Assembly: GCA_035048815.1 (NCBI GenBank)
Contig: JAUCBN010000055.1
Location: 7,968,501-8,032,500 of the forward strand
Source of the DNA: Abelmoschus esculentus
Lineage: Eukaryota > Streptophyta > Magnoliopsida > Malvales > Malvaceae
Direction of reading: 5' to 3'
DNA length: 64,000 nucleotides
The notes beneath the pieces were generated by a model. The model ran no database searches and was not told the DNA's origin. It was given only the letters and a program-made list of their open reading frames with translations. This document shows, one piece after another, positions 12,201 to 23,004 of the stretch. Position 1 is the stretch's first letter. Each line of letters begins with the position of its first letter. The position numbers and the translations under genes were made by a program.

Positions 12201-15200
12201 TATTTTACTCAGTTAAAATTTCAACGGTTTTACTGTAAAGCCCAATTAAGATTGTAAGCTTTAAACCCAACAAAACGGTCACATAATGAGATTAATTCAA
12301 ATTTTATGAGTCCAAATATTTAATTATAGCCTTCTGAATTTGATTGAACAGGTTAATCTCAATTTTAGAGCGTTTTTCTCAGTTTAAATTTCAACGGTTT
12401 TACAGAAAAGCCCAATTAAAAATGTACAATTTAAACCCATCAAAACGGTCACAAAATGAGATTTATTCAAATTTTATGAGTTCAAATATTTAATTATAGC
12501 CTTCTTAATCTGATTAGATAGGTTAATCTCAATTTTAGAATATTTTACTCAATAAAATTTTCAAATGTTTTACTTTAAAGCCCAATTAAAAAAGTACGCT
12601 TTAAACCCAACAAAACGGTCAAAAAATAAGATTAATTCAAATTTTATGAGTTCAAATATTTAATTATAGCCTTCTGAATCTGATTATACAGGTTAATCTC
12701 AATTTTAGAGCATTTTACTCAGTTAAAATTTCAACGGTTTTATTGTAAAGCCAAATTAAAAATGTACGCTTTAAACCCAACAAAACGGTGACAAAATGAG
12801 ATTAATTCAAATTTTATGAGTTCAAATATTTAATTATATCCTTCTCAATCTGATTATACAGGTTAAGCTCAATTTTAGAGAATTTTATTCAATTAAAATT
12901 TCAACGGTTTCATTGTAAAGCCCAACTAAAAATGTACGCTTTAAACCCAACAAAACGGTCAAAAAATGATACTAATTCAAATTTTATGAGTTCAAATATT
13001 TAATTATAGCCTTCTGAATCTGATTATACAGGTTAATCTCAATTTTAGAACATTTTTCTCAGTTAAAATTTCAACGCTTTTACTGTAAAACCCAATTAAA
13101 AATGTACAATTTAAAACCATCAAAACGTTCACAAAATGAGATTAATTCAAATTTTATGAGTTCAAATATTTAATTTTAGGCTTCTGAATCTGATTATACA
13201 GGTTAATCTCAATTTTAGAGCATTTTACTCAGTTAAAATTTCAACGGTATTACTGTAAAGCCCAATTAAAAATGTACGCTTTAAACCCAACAAAACGGTC
13301 ACAAAATGAGATTAATTCAAATGTTATGACTTCAAATATTTAATTATAGCCTTCTAAATCTGATTATACAGGTTAATCTCAATTTTAGAGCATTTTACTC
13401 ATTTAAAATTTTGAATGTTTTACTGTAAAGCCCAATTAAAAATATACGCTTTAAACTCAACAAAACGGTCACAAAATGATATTAATACAAATCTTATAAG
13501 ATCCAATATTCAATAATAGCCTTCTGAATCTGATTATATAGGTTAATCTCAATTTTAGAGCATTTTACTCAGTTAAAATTTTAACGGTTTTACTATAAAG
13601 CCCAATTATAACGGTCACAAAATGAGATTAATTTAAATTTTATGAGTTCAAATATTTAATTATAGCCTACTAAATCTGATTAGACAGGATAATATCAATT
13701 TTAGAGCATTTTACTCAGTTAAAATTTCAACGGTTTTACTGTAAAGCCCAATTAAAAATGTACGCTTTAAACTCAACAAAACGGTCAAAAAATGAGATTA
13801 ATTTAAATTTTATGAGTTCAAATATTTAATTATAGCCTTCTGAATCTGATGATACAGGTTAATTTAATTTTTATACCATTTTTCTCGTTTAAAATTTCAA
13901 CGGTTTTACTGAAAAGCCTAAATAAAAATGTACGCTTTAAACACACCAAAACGGTCACAAAATGAGATTAATTCAAATTTTATGAGTTCAAATATTTAAT
14001 TATAGCCTTCTAAATCTGATTATACAGGTTAATCCCAATTTTAGAACATTTTACTCAGTAAAAATTTCAACGGTTTTACTGTAAAGCCCAATTAAAAATG
14101 TACGCTTTAAACCCAACAAAACGGTCAAAAAATAAGATTAATTCAAATTTTATGAGTTCAAATATTTAATTATAGGCTTCTGAATCTGATTATAAAGGTT
14201 AATCTCAATTTTAGAGTATTTTACTCAGTTAAAATTTCAACGGTTTTACTGTAAAGCCCAATTAAGATTGTAAGCTTTAAACCCAACAAAACGGTCACAT
14301 AATGAGATTAATTCAAATTTTATGAGTCCAAATATTTAATTATAGCCTTCTGAATTTGATTGAACAGGTTAATCTCAATTTTAGAGCGTTTTTCTCAGTT
14401 TAAATTTCAACGGTTTTACAGAAAAGCCCAATTAAAAATGTACAATTTAAACCCATCAAAACGGTCACAAAATGAGATTTATTCAAATTTTATGAGTTCA
14501 AATATTTAATTATAGCCTTCTTAATCTGATTAGATAGGTTAATCTCAATTTTAGAATATTTTACTCAATAAAATTTTCAAATGTTTTACTTTAAAGCCCA
14601 ATTAAAAAAGTACGCTTTAAACCCAACAAAACGGTCAAAAAATAAGATTAATTCAAATTTTATGAGTTCAAATATTTAATTATAGCCTTCTGAATCTGAT
14701 TATACAGGTTAATCTCAATTTTAGAGCATTTTACTCAGTTAAAATTTCAACGGTTTTATTGTAAAGCCAAATTAAAAATGTACGCTTTAAACCCAACAAA
14801 ACGGTGACAAAATGAGATTAATTCAAATTTTATGAGTTCAAATATTTAATTATATCCTTCTCAATCTGATTATACAGGTTAAGCTCAATTTTAGAGAATT
14901 TTATTCAATTAAAATTTCAACGGTTTCATTGTAAAGCCCAACTAAAAATGTACGCTTTAAACCCAACAAAACGGTCAAAAAATGATACTAATTCAAATTT
15001 TATGAGTTCAAATATTTAATTATAGCCTTCTGAATCTGATTATACAGGTTAATCTCAATTTTAGAACATTTTTCTCAGTTAAAATTTCAACGCTTTTACT
15101 GTAAAACCCAATTAAAAATGTACAATTTAAAACCATCAAAACGTTCACAAAATGAGATTAATTCAAATTTTATGAGTTCAAATATTTAATTTTAGGCTTC

Positions 15201-18200
15201 TGAATCTGATTATACAGGTTAATCTCAATTTTAGAGCATTTTACTCAGTTAAAATTTCAACGGTATTACTGTAAAGCCCAATTAAAAATGTACGCTTTAA
15301 ACCCAACAAAACGGTCACAAAATGAGATTAATTCAAATGTTATGACTTCAAATATTTAATTATAGCCTTCTAAATCTGATTATACAGGTTAATCTCAATT
15401 TTAGAGCATTTTACTCATTTAAAATTTTGAATGTTTTACTGTAAAGCCCAATTAAAAATATACGCTTTAAACTCAACAAAACGGTCACAAAATGATATTA
15501 ATACAAATCTTATAAGATCCAATATTCAATAATAGCCTTCTGAATCTGATTATATAGGTTAATCTCAATTTTAGAGCATTTTACTCAGTTAAAATTTTAA
15601 CGGTTTTACTATAAAGCCCAATTATAACGGTCACAAAATGAGATTAATTTAAATTTTATGAGTTCAAATATTTAATTATAGCCTACTAAATCTGATTAGA
15701 CAGGATAATATCAATTTTAGAGCATTTTACTCAGTTAAAATTTCAACGGTTTTACTGTAAAGCCCAATTAAAAATGTACGCTTTAAACTCAACAAAACGG
15801 TCAAAAAATGAGATTAATTTAAATTTTATGAGTTCAAATATTTAATTATAGCCTTCTGAATCTGATGATACAGGTTAATTTAATTTTTATACCATTTTTC
15901 TCGTTTAAAATTTCAACGGTTTTACTGAAAAGCCTAAATAAAAATGTACGCTTTAAACACACCAAAACGGTCACAAAATGAGATTAATTCAAATTTTATG
16001 AGTTCAAATATTTAATTATAGCCTTCTAAATCTGATTATACAGGTTAATCCCAATTTTAGAACATTTTACTCAGTAAAAATTTCAACGGTTTTACTGTAA
16101 AGCCCAATTAAAAATGTACGCTTTAAACCCAACAAAACGGTCAAAAAATAAGATTAATTCAAATTTTATGAGTTCAAATATTTAATTATAGGCTTCTGAA
16201 TCTGATTATAAAGGTTAATCTCAATTTTAGAGTATTTTACTCAGTTAAAATTTCAACGGTTTTACTGTAAAGCCCAATTAAGATTGTAAGCTTTAAACCC
16301 AACAAAACGGTCACATAATGAGATTAATTCAAATTTTATGAGTCCAAATATTTAATTATAGCCTTCTGAATTTGATTGAACAGGTTAATCTCAATTTTAG
16401 AGCGTTTTTCTCAGTTTAAATTTCAACGGTTTTACAGAAAAGCCCAATTAAAAATGTACAATTTAAACCCATCAAAACGGTCACAAAATGAGATTTATTC
16501 AAATTTTATGAGTTCAAATATTTAATTATAGCCTTCTTAATCTGATTAGATAGGTTAATCTCAATTTTAGAATATTTTACTCAATAAAATTTTCAAATGT
16601 TTTACTTTAAAGCCCAATTAAAAAAGTACGCTTTAAACCCAACAAAACGGTCAAAAAATAAGATTAATTCAAATTTTATGAGTTCAAATATTTAATTATA
16701 GCCTTCTGAATCTGATTATACAGGTTAATCTCAATTTTAGAGCATTTTACTCAGTTAAAATTTCAACGGTTTTATTGTAAAGCCAAATTAAAAATGTACG
16801 CTTTAAACCCAACAAAACGGTGACAAAATGAGATTAATTCAAATTTTATGAGTTCAAATATTTAATTATATCCTTCTCAATCTGATTATACAGGTTAAGC
16901 TCAATTTTAGAGAATTTTATTCAATTAAAATTTCAACGGTTTCATTGTAAAGCCCAACTAAAAATGTACGCTTTAAACCCAACAAAACGGTCAAAAAATG
17001 ATACTAATTCAAATTTTATGAGTTCAAATATTTAATTATAGCCTTCTGAATCTGATTATACAGGTTAATCTCAATTTTAGAACATTTTTCTCAGTTAAAA
17101 TTTCAACGCTTTTACTGTAAAACCCAATTAAAAATGTACAATTTAAAACCATCAAAACGTTCACAAAATGAGATTAATTCAAATTTTATGAGTTCAAATA
17201 TTTAATTTTAGGCTTCTGAATCTGATTATACAGGTTAATCTCAATTTTAGAGCATTTTACTCAGTTAAAATTTCAACGGTATTACTGTAAAGCCCAATTA
17301 AAAATGTACGCTTTAAACCCAACAAAACGGTCACAAAATGAGATTAATTCAAATGTTATGACTTCAAATATTTAATTATAGCCTTCTAAATCTGATTATA
17401 CAGGTTAATCTCAATTTTAGAGCATTTTACTCATTTAAAATTTTGAATGTTTTACTGTAAAGCCCAATTAAAAATATACGCTTTAAACTCAACAAAACGG
17501 TCACAAAATGATATTAATACAAATCTTATAAGATCCAATATTCAATAATAGCCTTCTGAATCTGATTATATAGGTTAATCTCAATTTTAGAGCATTTTAC
17601 TCAGTTAAAATTTTAACGGTTTTACTATAAAGCCCAATTATAACGGTCACAAAATGAGATTAATTTAAATTTTATGAGTTCAAATATTTAATTATAGCCT
17701 ACTAAATCTGATTAGACAGGATAATATCAATTTTAGAGCATTTTACTCAGTTAAAATTTCAACGGTTTTACTGTAAAGCCCAATTAAAAATGTACGCTTT
17801 AAACTCAACAAAACGGTCAAAAAATGAGATTAATTTAAATTTTATGAGTTCAAATATTTAATTATAGCCTTCTGAATCTGATGATACAGGTTAATTTAAT
17901 TTTTATACCATTTTTCTCGTTTAAAATTTCAACGGTTTTACTGAAAAGCCTAAATAAAAATGTACGCTTTAAACACACCAAAACGGTCACAAAATGAGAT
18001 TAATTCAAATTTTATGAGTTCAAATATTTAATTATAGCCTTCTAAATCTGATTATACAGGTTAATCCCAATTTTAGAACATTTTACTCAGTAAAAATTTC
18101 AACGGTTTTACTGTAAAGCCCAATTAAAAATGTACGCTTTAAACCCAACAAAACGGTCAAAAAATAAGATTAATTCAAATTTTATGAGTTCAAATATTTA

Positions 18201-19290
18201 ATTATAGGCTTCTGAATCTGATTATAAAGGTTAATCTCAATTTTAGAGTATTTTACTCAGTTAAAATTTCAACGGTTTTACTGTAAAGCCCAATTAAGAA
18301 TGTAAGCTTTAAACCCAACAAAACGGTCACATAATGAGATTAATTCAAATTTTATGAGTCCAAATATTTAATTATAGCCTTCTGAATTTGATTGAACAGG
18401 TTAATCTCAATTTTAGAGCGTTTTTCTCAGTTTAAATTTCAACGGTTTTACAGAAAAGCCCAATTAAAAATGTACAATTTAAACCCATCAAAACGGTCAC
18501 AAAATGAGATTTATTCAAATTTTATGAGTTCAAATATTTAATTATAGCCTTCTTAATCTGATTAGATAGGTTAATCTCAATTTTAGAATATTTTACTCAA
18601 TAAAATTTTCAAATGTTTTACTTTAAAGCCCAATTAAAAAAGTACGCTTTAAACCCAACAAAACGGTCAAAAAATAAGATTAATTCAAATTTTATGAGTT
18701 CAAATATTTAATTATAGCCTTCTGAATCTGATTATACAGGTTAATCTCAATTTTAGAGCATTTTACTCAGTTAAAATTTCAACGGTTTTATTGTAAAGCC
18801 AAATTAAAAATGTACGCTTTAAACCCAACAAAACGGTGACAAAATGAGATTAATTCAAATTTTATGAGTTCAAATATTTAATTATATCCTTCTCAATCTG
18901 ATTATACAGGTTAAGCTCAATTTTAGAGAATTTTATTCAATTAAAATTTCAACGGTTTCATTGTAAAGCCCAACTAAAAATGTACGCTTTAAACCCAACA
19001 AAACGGTCAAAAAATGATACTAATTCAAATTTTATGAGTTCAAATATTTAATTATAGCCTTCTGAATCTGATTATACAGGTTAATCTCAATTTTAGAACA
19101 TTTTTCTCAGTTAAAATTTCAACGCTTTTACTGTAAAACCCAATTAAAAATGTACAATTTAAAACCATCAAAACGTTCACAAAATGAGATTAATTCAAAT
19201 TTTATGAGTTCAAATATTTAATTTTAGGCTTCTGAATCTGATTATACAGGTTAATCTCAATTTTAGAGCATTTTACTCAGTTAAAATTTC
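9211..19290. repeat. Satellite higher-order repeat, five copies of a 2016-bp unit
   Basis: Diagnostic monomer variants recur exactly every 2016 bp. The GTTATGACTT variant is at 9291, 11307, 13323, 15339 and 17355. The AATTTGATTGAACAGG variant is at 10321, 12337, 14353, 16369 and 18385. The unit is 12 monomers, one of which carries a 24-bp internal deletion (12 x 170 - 24 = 2016). The block is 10080 bp, exactly five units. Copies differ at very few sites: for example AAGAATG in copies 1 and 5 but AAGATTG in copies 2 to 4, and one T/A difference near 10499. This indicates very recent amplification by unequal exchange or a related mechanism. Confidence 0.97.
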
Positions 19291-21000
19291 AACGGTTTTA
19301 CTGTAAAACCCAATTAAAAATGTACAATTTAAACCCATCAAAACTGTCACAAAATGAGATTAATTCAAATTTTATGAGTTCAAGTTTTATGTACAATTAA
19401 AATTGTACGCTTTAAACCCAAAAAAACGGTCACAAAATGAGATTAATTCATATTTTATGTGTTCAGATTTTTAATTTTAGGCTTCTTAATCTGATTATCC
19501 ATGTTAATCTCAATTTTAGAGCATTTTACTCAATTAAAATTTCATCGGCTTTACTGTAAAGCCCAACTAAAATGAGATTAATTCAAATTTTATGAGTTCA
19601 AATATTTAATTATAGCCTTCTGAATCAGATTGAACAGGTTAATCTCAATTTTAGAGCATTTTTCTCAGTTAAAATTTCAACGGTTTTACTGTAAAGCCCA
19701 ATTAAAAATATACGCTTTAAACTTCACAAAACGATCACAAAATGGGATTAATACAAATTTTATAAGATCCAATATTCAATAATAGCCTTCTGAATCTGAT
19801 TATACAGGTTAATTTCAATTTTAGAGCATTTTATTCGGATAAAATTTCAACGGTTTTACTATAAAGCCCAATTATAAATGTACGCTTTAAACCCAACAAA
19901 ATGGTGACAAAATGAGATTACTACAAATTTTATGAGTTCGAATATTTAATTATAACCTTTTGAATCTGATTAGACAGGTTAATTTCAATTTTAGAGCATT
20001 TTACTCAATTAAAATTTCAACGGTTTTAATGTAAAGCCTAATTAAAAATGTACCCTTTAAACCCAACAAAACGGTCACAAAATGAGATTAATTAAAATTT
20101 TATGAGTTCAAATATTTAATTATAGCATTCTAAATCTGATTGAACAGGTTAATCTCAATTTTAGAGCATTTTTCTCAGTTAAAATTTCAATGGTTTTACT
20201 GAAAAGCCCAATAAAAAAATGTACGCTTTAAACCCAATAAAATGTACGATTTAAACCTAACAAAACAATCATAAAATTAGATTAATTCAAATTTTATGAG
20301 TCATAATATTTAGTTATAGCCTTCTGAAACTGATTATACATGTTAATCTCATTTTTAGAGCAGTTTACTCAGCTAAAATTTCAACGGTTTTACTGTGAAG
20401 CCCAATTGAAAACGCACGCTTTAAACCCAACAAAACAGTCATAAAATGAGATTAATTCAAATTTTATGAGTTCAAATATTTAATTTTCGGCTTCTGAATC
20501 TGATTATACCAGTTAATCTCAATTTTAGAGCATTTGACTCGGTTAAAATTTCAACAGTTTAACTATAAAGCCCAATTAAAAAAAGTACGATTTAAACCCA
20601 ACAAAACAGTCATAAAATTAGATGAATTCAATTTTTTGAGTTCAAAAATTTAATTTTAGGCTGCTGAATCTGATTATATAGGCTAATCTCAATTTTAGAG
20701 TACTTTACAAAGTTAAAATTTAAAGGGTTTGACTATAAGGCCCGATTAAAAATGTATGCTTTAATCCCAACAAAACGATCACAAAATGAGATTAATTCAA
20801 ATTTTATGAGATCTAATATGTAAATATAGCCTTCTGAATTTGTTTATACAGGTTAATCTCAATTTTAGAGCATTTTACTTAGTTAAAATTTCAACGATTT
20901 TACTGTAAAACCCAATTAGAAATGCATGCTTTAAACCAAATAAAACGGACACAAAATGAGATTAATTCAAATTTTATGAGTTCAAATATTTAATTATAGC
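19291..21000. repeat. Satellite array A, divergent right edge
   Basis: About ten poorly homogenised monomers. Some are rearranged or short: around 19380-19410 a monomer is cut down and joined to another, and near 20220-20250 part of the CGCTTTAAACCC segment is duplicated. Array-B type variants (AGTCATAAAATTAGATT) appear from about 20260 on, so this is the transition between satellite subfamilies. The array is cut at 21000 by the Athila-like insertion. Confidence 0.93.
20996..21000. other. Target-site duplication of the Athila-like element, left copy
   Basis: ATAGC lies directly before the TG of the 5' LTR. The same five bases follow the CA of the 3' LTR at 38124-38128. Removing 21001-38128 restores an uninterrupted satellite monomer. 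Confidence 0.95.
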
Positions 21001-21447
21001 TGATAAGTGCTCAACACACTCACTTTCTAGTCCTTTTATCGGCATTTATCACCAAATATTCACCCACTTGAACCAATGCATGTGCTTAATGTGATATATT
21101 TAGAAGTTATACTAAAATAGATATTATTTATAGAAAAAGGCACGTTCTACTGCGTTTTCATATCTGTGCAGGAGAACCAGTGCCGCGGCAGAGACAAGGC
21201 CGAGGCAGTAGCAGGAAGACAGGAAGCAAAGTGATAGGCGATGGAAAGACAAAAATCCAAGGAACGTGTCTGGACTTGAAGACCATGAATCGGAGTTGGC
21301 TAGCACAAGGAAAAGCCCAAAGGGAGACCACGCGGGAAAGCCCCCTTAGCCGAATTCAAACTTGGAAATATAATATTATTATGTACTTGACTTGTTCCCT
21401 ACTCCAAGTTGTATTCTACTTAGGAAAGGTTTACCCTAGGTCTAGCC

Positions 21448-21455
21448 TATATAAA
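21448..21455 (+). promoter_or_regulatory. LTR TATA box
   Basis: TATATAAA in all Athila-type LTR copies (507-514, about 37260-37267, about 54870, and TATATAAA at 62173-62180 in the sister family). It is followed about 165 bp later by AATAAA, the usual spacing for an LTR R region. The start of transcription would be near 21480. Confidence 0.75.
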
Positions 21456-21616
21456 GACCTAGCCACCCAATGCAATAGATATCGAAATACCTAGGGAGAA
21501 CCGACTTCTACTCTTGTTTCTTTCCTCTCCATCATGTTCTAAAACCTTCATAGGGTTTAGGTGAAGGTTGTGGAGTATTTGTGAGAGGAGATTGTAATTT
21601 ATCTTTTATTCAATGC

Positions 21617-21622
21617 AATAAA
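21617..21622 (+). promoter_or_regulatory. LTR polyadenylation signal
   Basis: AATAAA within CAATGCAATAAAG, conserved in every copy of this LTR and in the sister LTR (62322-62327). In the 3' LTR at 37430-37435 it would direct 3' end formation of the genomic RNA. Confidence 0.65.
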
Positions 21623-22316
21623 GATTATCAAGGTTTGCTTATCCTATGTTATTCCATGTTCTTGCATTCAAGCCCGGGAGGGAAGTTTGTAAGTAATCCA
21701 TTTATCTAAGCTCGGGAGAGTTAGATTCACGAAAGGGGTAAGTACGGTGTTTCAATCGCAAAATACTAACTCGGCCTAGGGATAGGTTAAGAGTTTCAGC
21801 GGCTAAAAGAAGTGTGAGATTGGTTGGTGAGTATAATTGGTTCACGCCGGGAGGTATCATCAAGGACTAGTCATCAACAGCACTCTGATTTAGGGATAAG
21901 CGGAGTCATTCAAGGACACTTTGCCGAACTTTGGTAAAGTCTGCCCACGAGCAAGGGATTGCCGCGGCAGACAGCGTTATCGCTGCCCAGGCAGTAAACT
22001 GTAGTGCTGCCGAGGCAGAGATATGCGATTGCATTGGATAGAGACAAGTCAATCAAGTCCACAATACAATACAACTGGATCCTGACCCATCTTTCTCTCT
22101 AATATTTCGATTCTTTTATTTTTATTCAATTACCTTAGTTTAATAAATCACACCCATTCACTTGTGTTTTTATTTTTCTACAGAGCAAGAAGATAAAGAA
22201 AGCATATTAAGTATACTGGTCCCTGAGGAGACGATAACTCGATAAATACTTATCACTTATTACTTGCGATGTGTCCACTTCCACTAAACGCGCACTTTTG
22301 ACACGCGACAAGTTTT

Positions 22317-22334
22317 TGGCGCCGTTGCCGGGGA
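22317..22334 (+). other. Primer binding site, tRNA-Asp
   Basis: TGGCGCCGTTGCCGGGGA lies 6 bp after the 5' LTR. It is complementary to the 18 nt at the 3' end of plant tRNA-Asp(GTC) as I know it, and is the primer site used by Athila-type elements. Confidence 0.9.
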
Positions 22335-22409
22335 CTGGCAACTAAATTTTGTTTTCCTTATTTTTCTTGTTCATTTTTATTTTTATTTTACTTTTATTTT
22401 TCTTGGTGT

Positions 22410-23004
22410 ATGACCAGGGCCAATCCAACCAACCCCTTATACGAGTTAGATCCTGAGATTGAAAGAACAGGGTTAAGGTTGAGGAGACAAATCCGAGGAG
22501 TCATGGCAGAGGTTCAGGCAGGACAAAACATACCTGCCGGCAATGAAGGTCTACCGCCGCCACCTGGGCCGCGGCAGCTGACTGTCAGAGATTTCTTGGA
22601 GGAGGACTTAAATGGACTAAACCCAGGAGTCGTTACACCCGAGATTGAAGCAACCCATTTTGAACTTAAACCTGTTATGTTCAAGATGTCTTGCGATTAA
22701 AGCTATTCCCCTATTCACTGAGGGATAGGGCGAAAGCTTGGTTGAATAGCATTCCAGTGGGATCTATTGGATCTTGGAGTGAACTATGCCGTGATTTCAT
22801 TACTCGTTTTAATCCTACTAATCTATATGATAGAATTCGTAATGAAATTACTTCTTTCCGACAGGCTGAAGACGAACCAATGTACGAGGCATGGGAACGC
22901 TATAGAGAGCTATTGTACAAGTGTCCGCTGCATGGATTCCCCTTATGGGCACAAGTGACAATGCTTTACAACGTCACGAATGCCCCGACAAGGATGATGT
23001 TAGA
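22410..23004 (+). pseudogene. gag: Athila-like gag, 5' part, internally deleted and truncated
   Basis: The ATG at 22410 opens a frame with the NPLYELDPEIERT start typical of Athila gag, continuing to an FELKP motif. At about 22684 the frame runs into a TAA at 22698; the protein then continues in another frame from about 22688 with LRLKLFPYSLRDRAKAWLNS, the core of the retrotransposon gag domain, then FITRFNPTNLYDRIRNE and YEAWERYRELLYKCP. Family members normally have some 40 residues between these blocks, so I infer an internal deletion that also shifted the frame. At 23004 the gene is cut by the nested element; the rest of gag, with its zinc knuckle, is missing from the window. No functional Gag can be made. 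Confidence 0.88.

Larger units (their letters stand above)
21001..22310 (+). repeat. 5' LTR of the Athila-like element
   Basis: 1310 bp, beginning TGATAAGTGC and ending ACACGCGACA. It has a TATA box (21448-21455) and an AATAAA polyadenylation signal (21617-21622) 170 bp downstream, so U3 is about 480 bp, R about 150 bp and U5 about 650 bp. Five TGCC-NN-GGCA type palindromes lie near 21180-21210 and 21960-22020. Compared with copies 1 and 4 it lacks an 18-bp segment between two GAGGCAG direct repeats. Confidence 0.96.

Noticed and set aside
1348..21000. CRISPR-like or other short regularly spaced repeat array
   Set aside because: The whole 170-bp monomer is repeated with no unique spacers, and the context is a plant satellite.
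22317..22334. tRNA gene
   Set aside because: Only the 18 nt complementary to a tRNA 3' end is present, as expected for a primer binding site; the same holds at 26483 and 53593.
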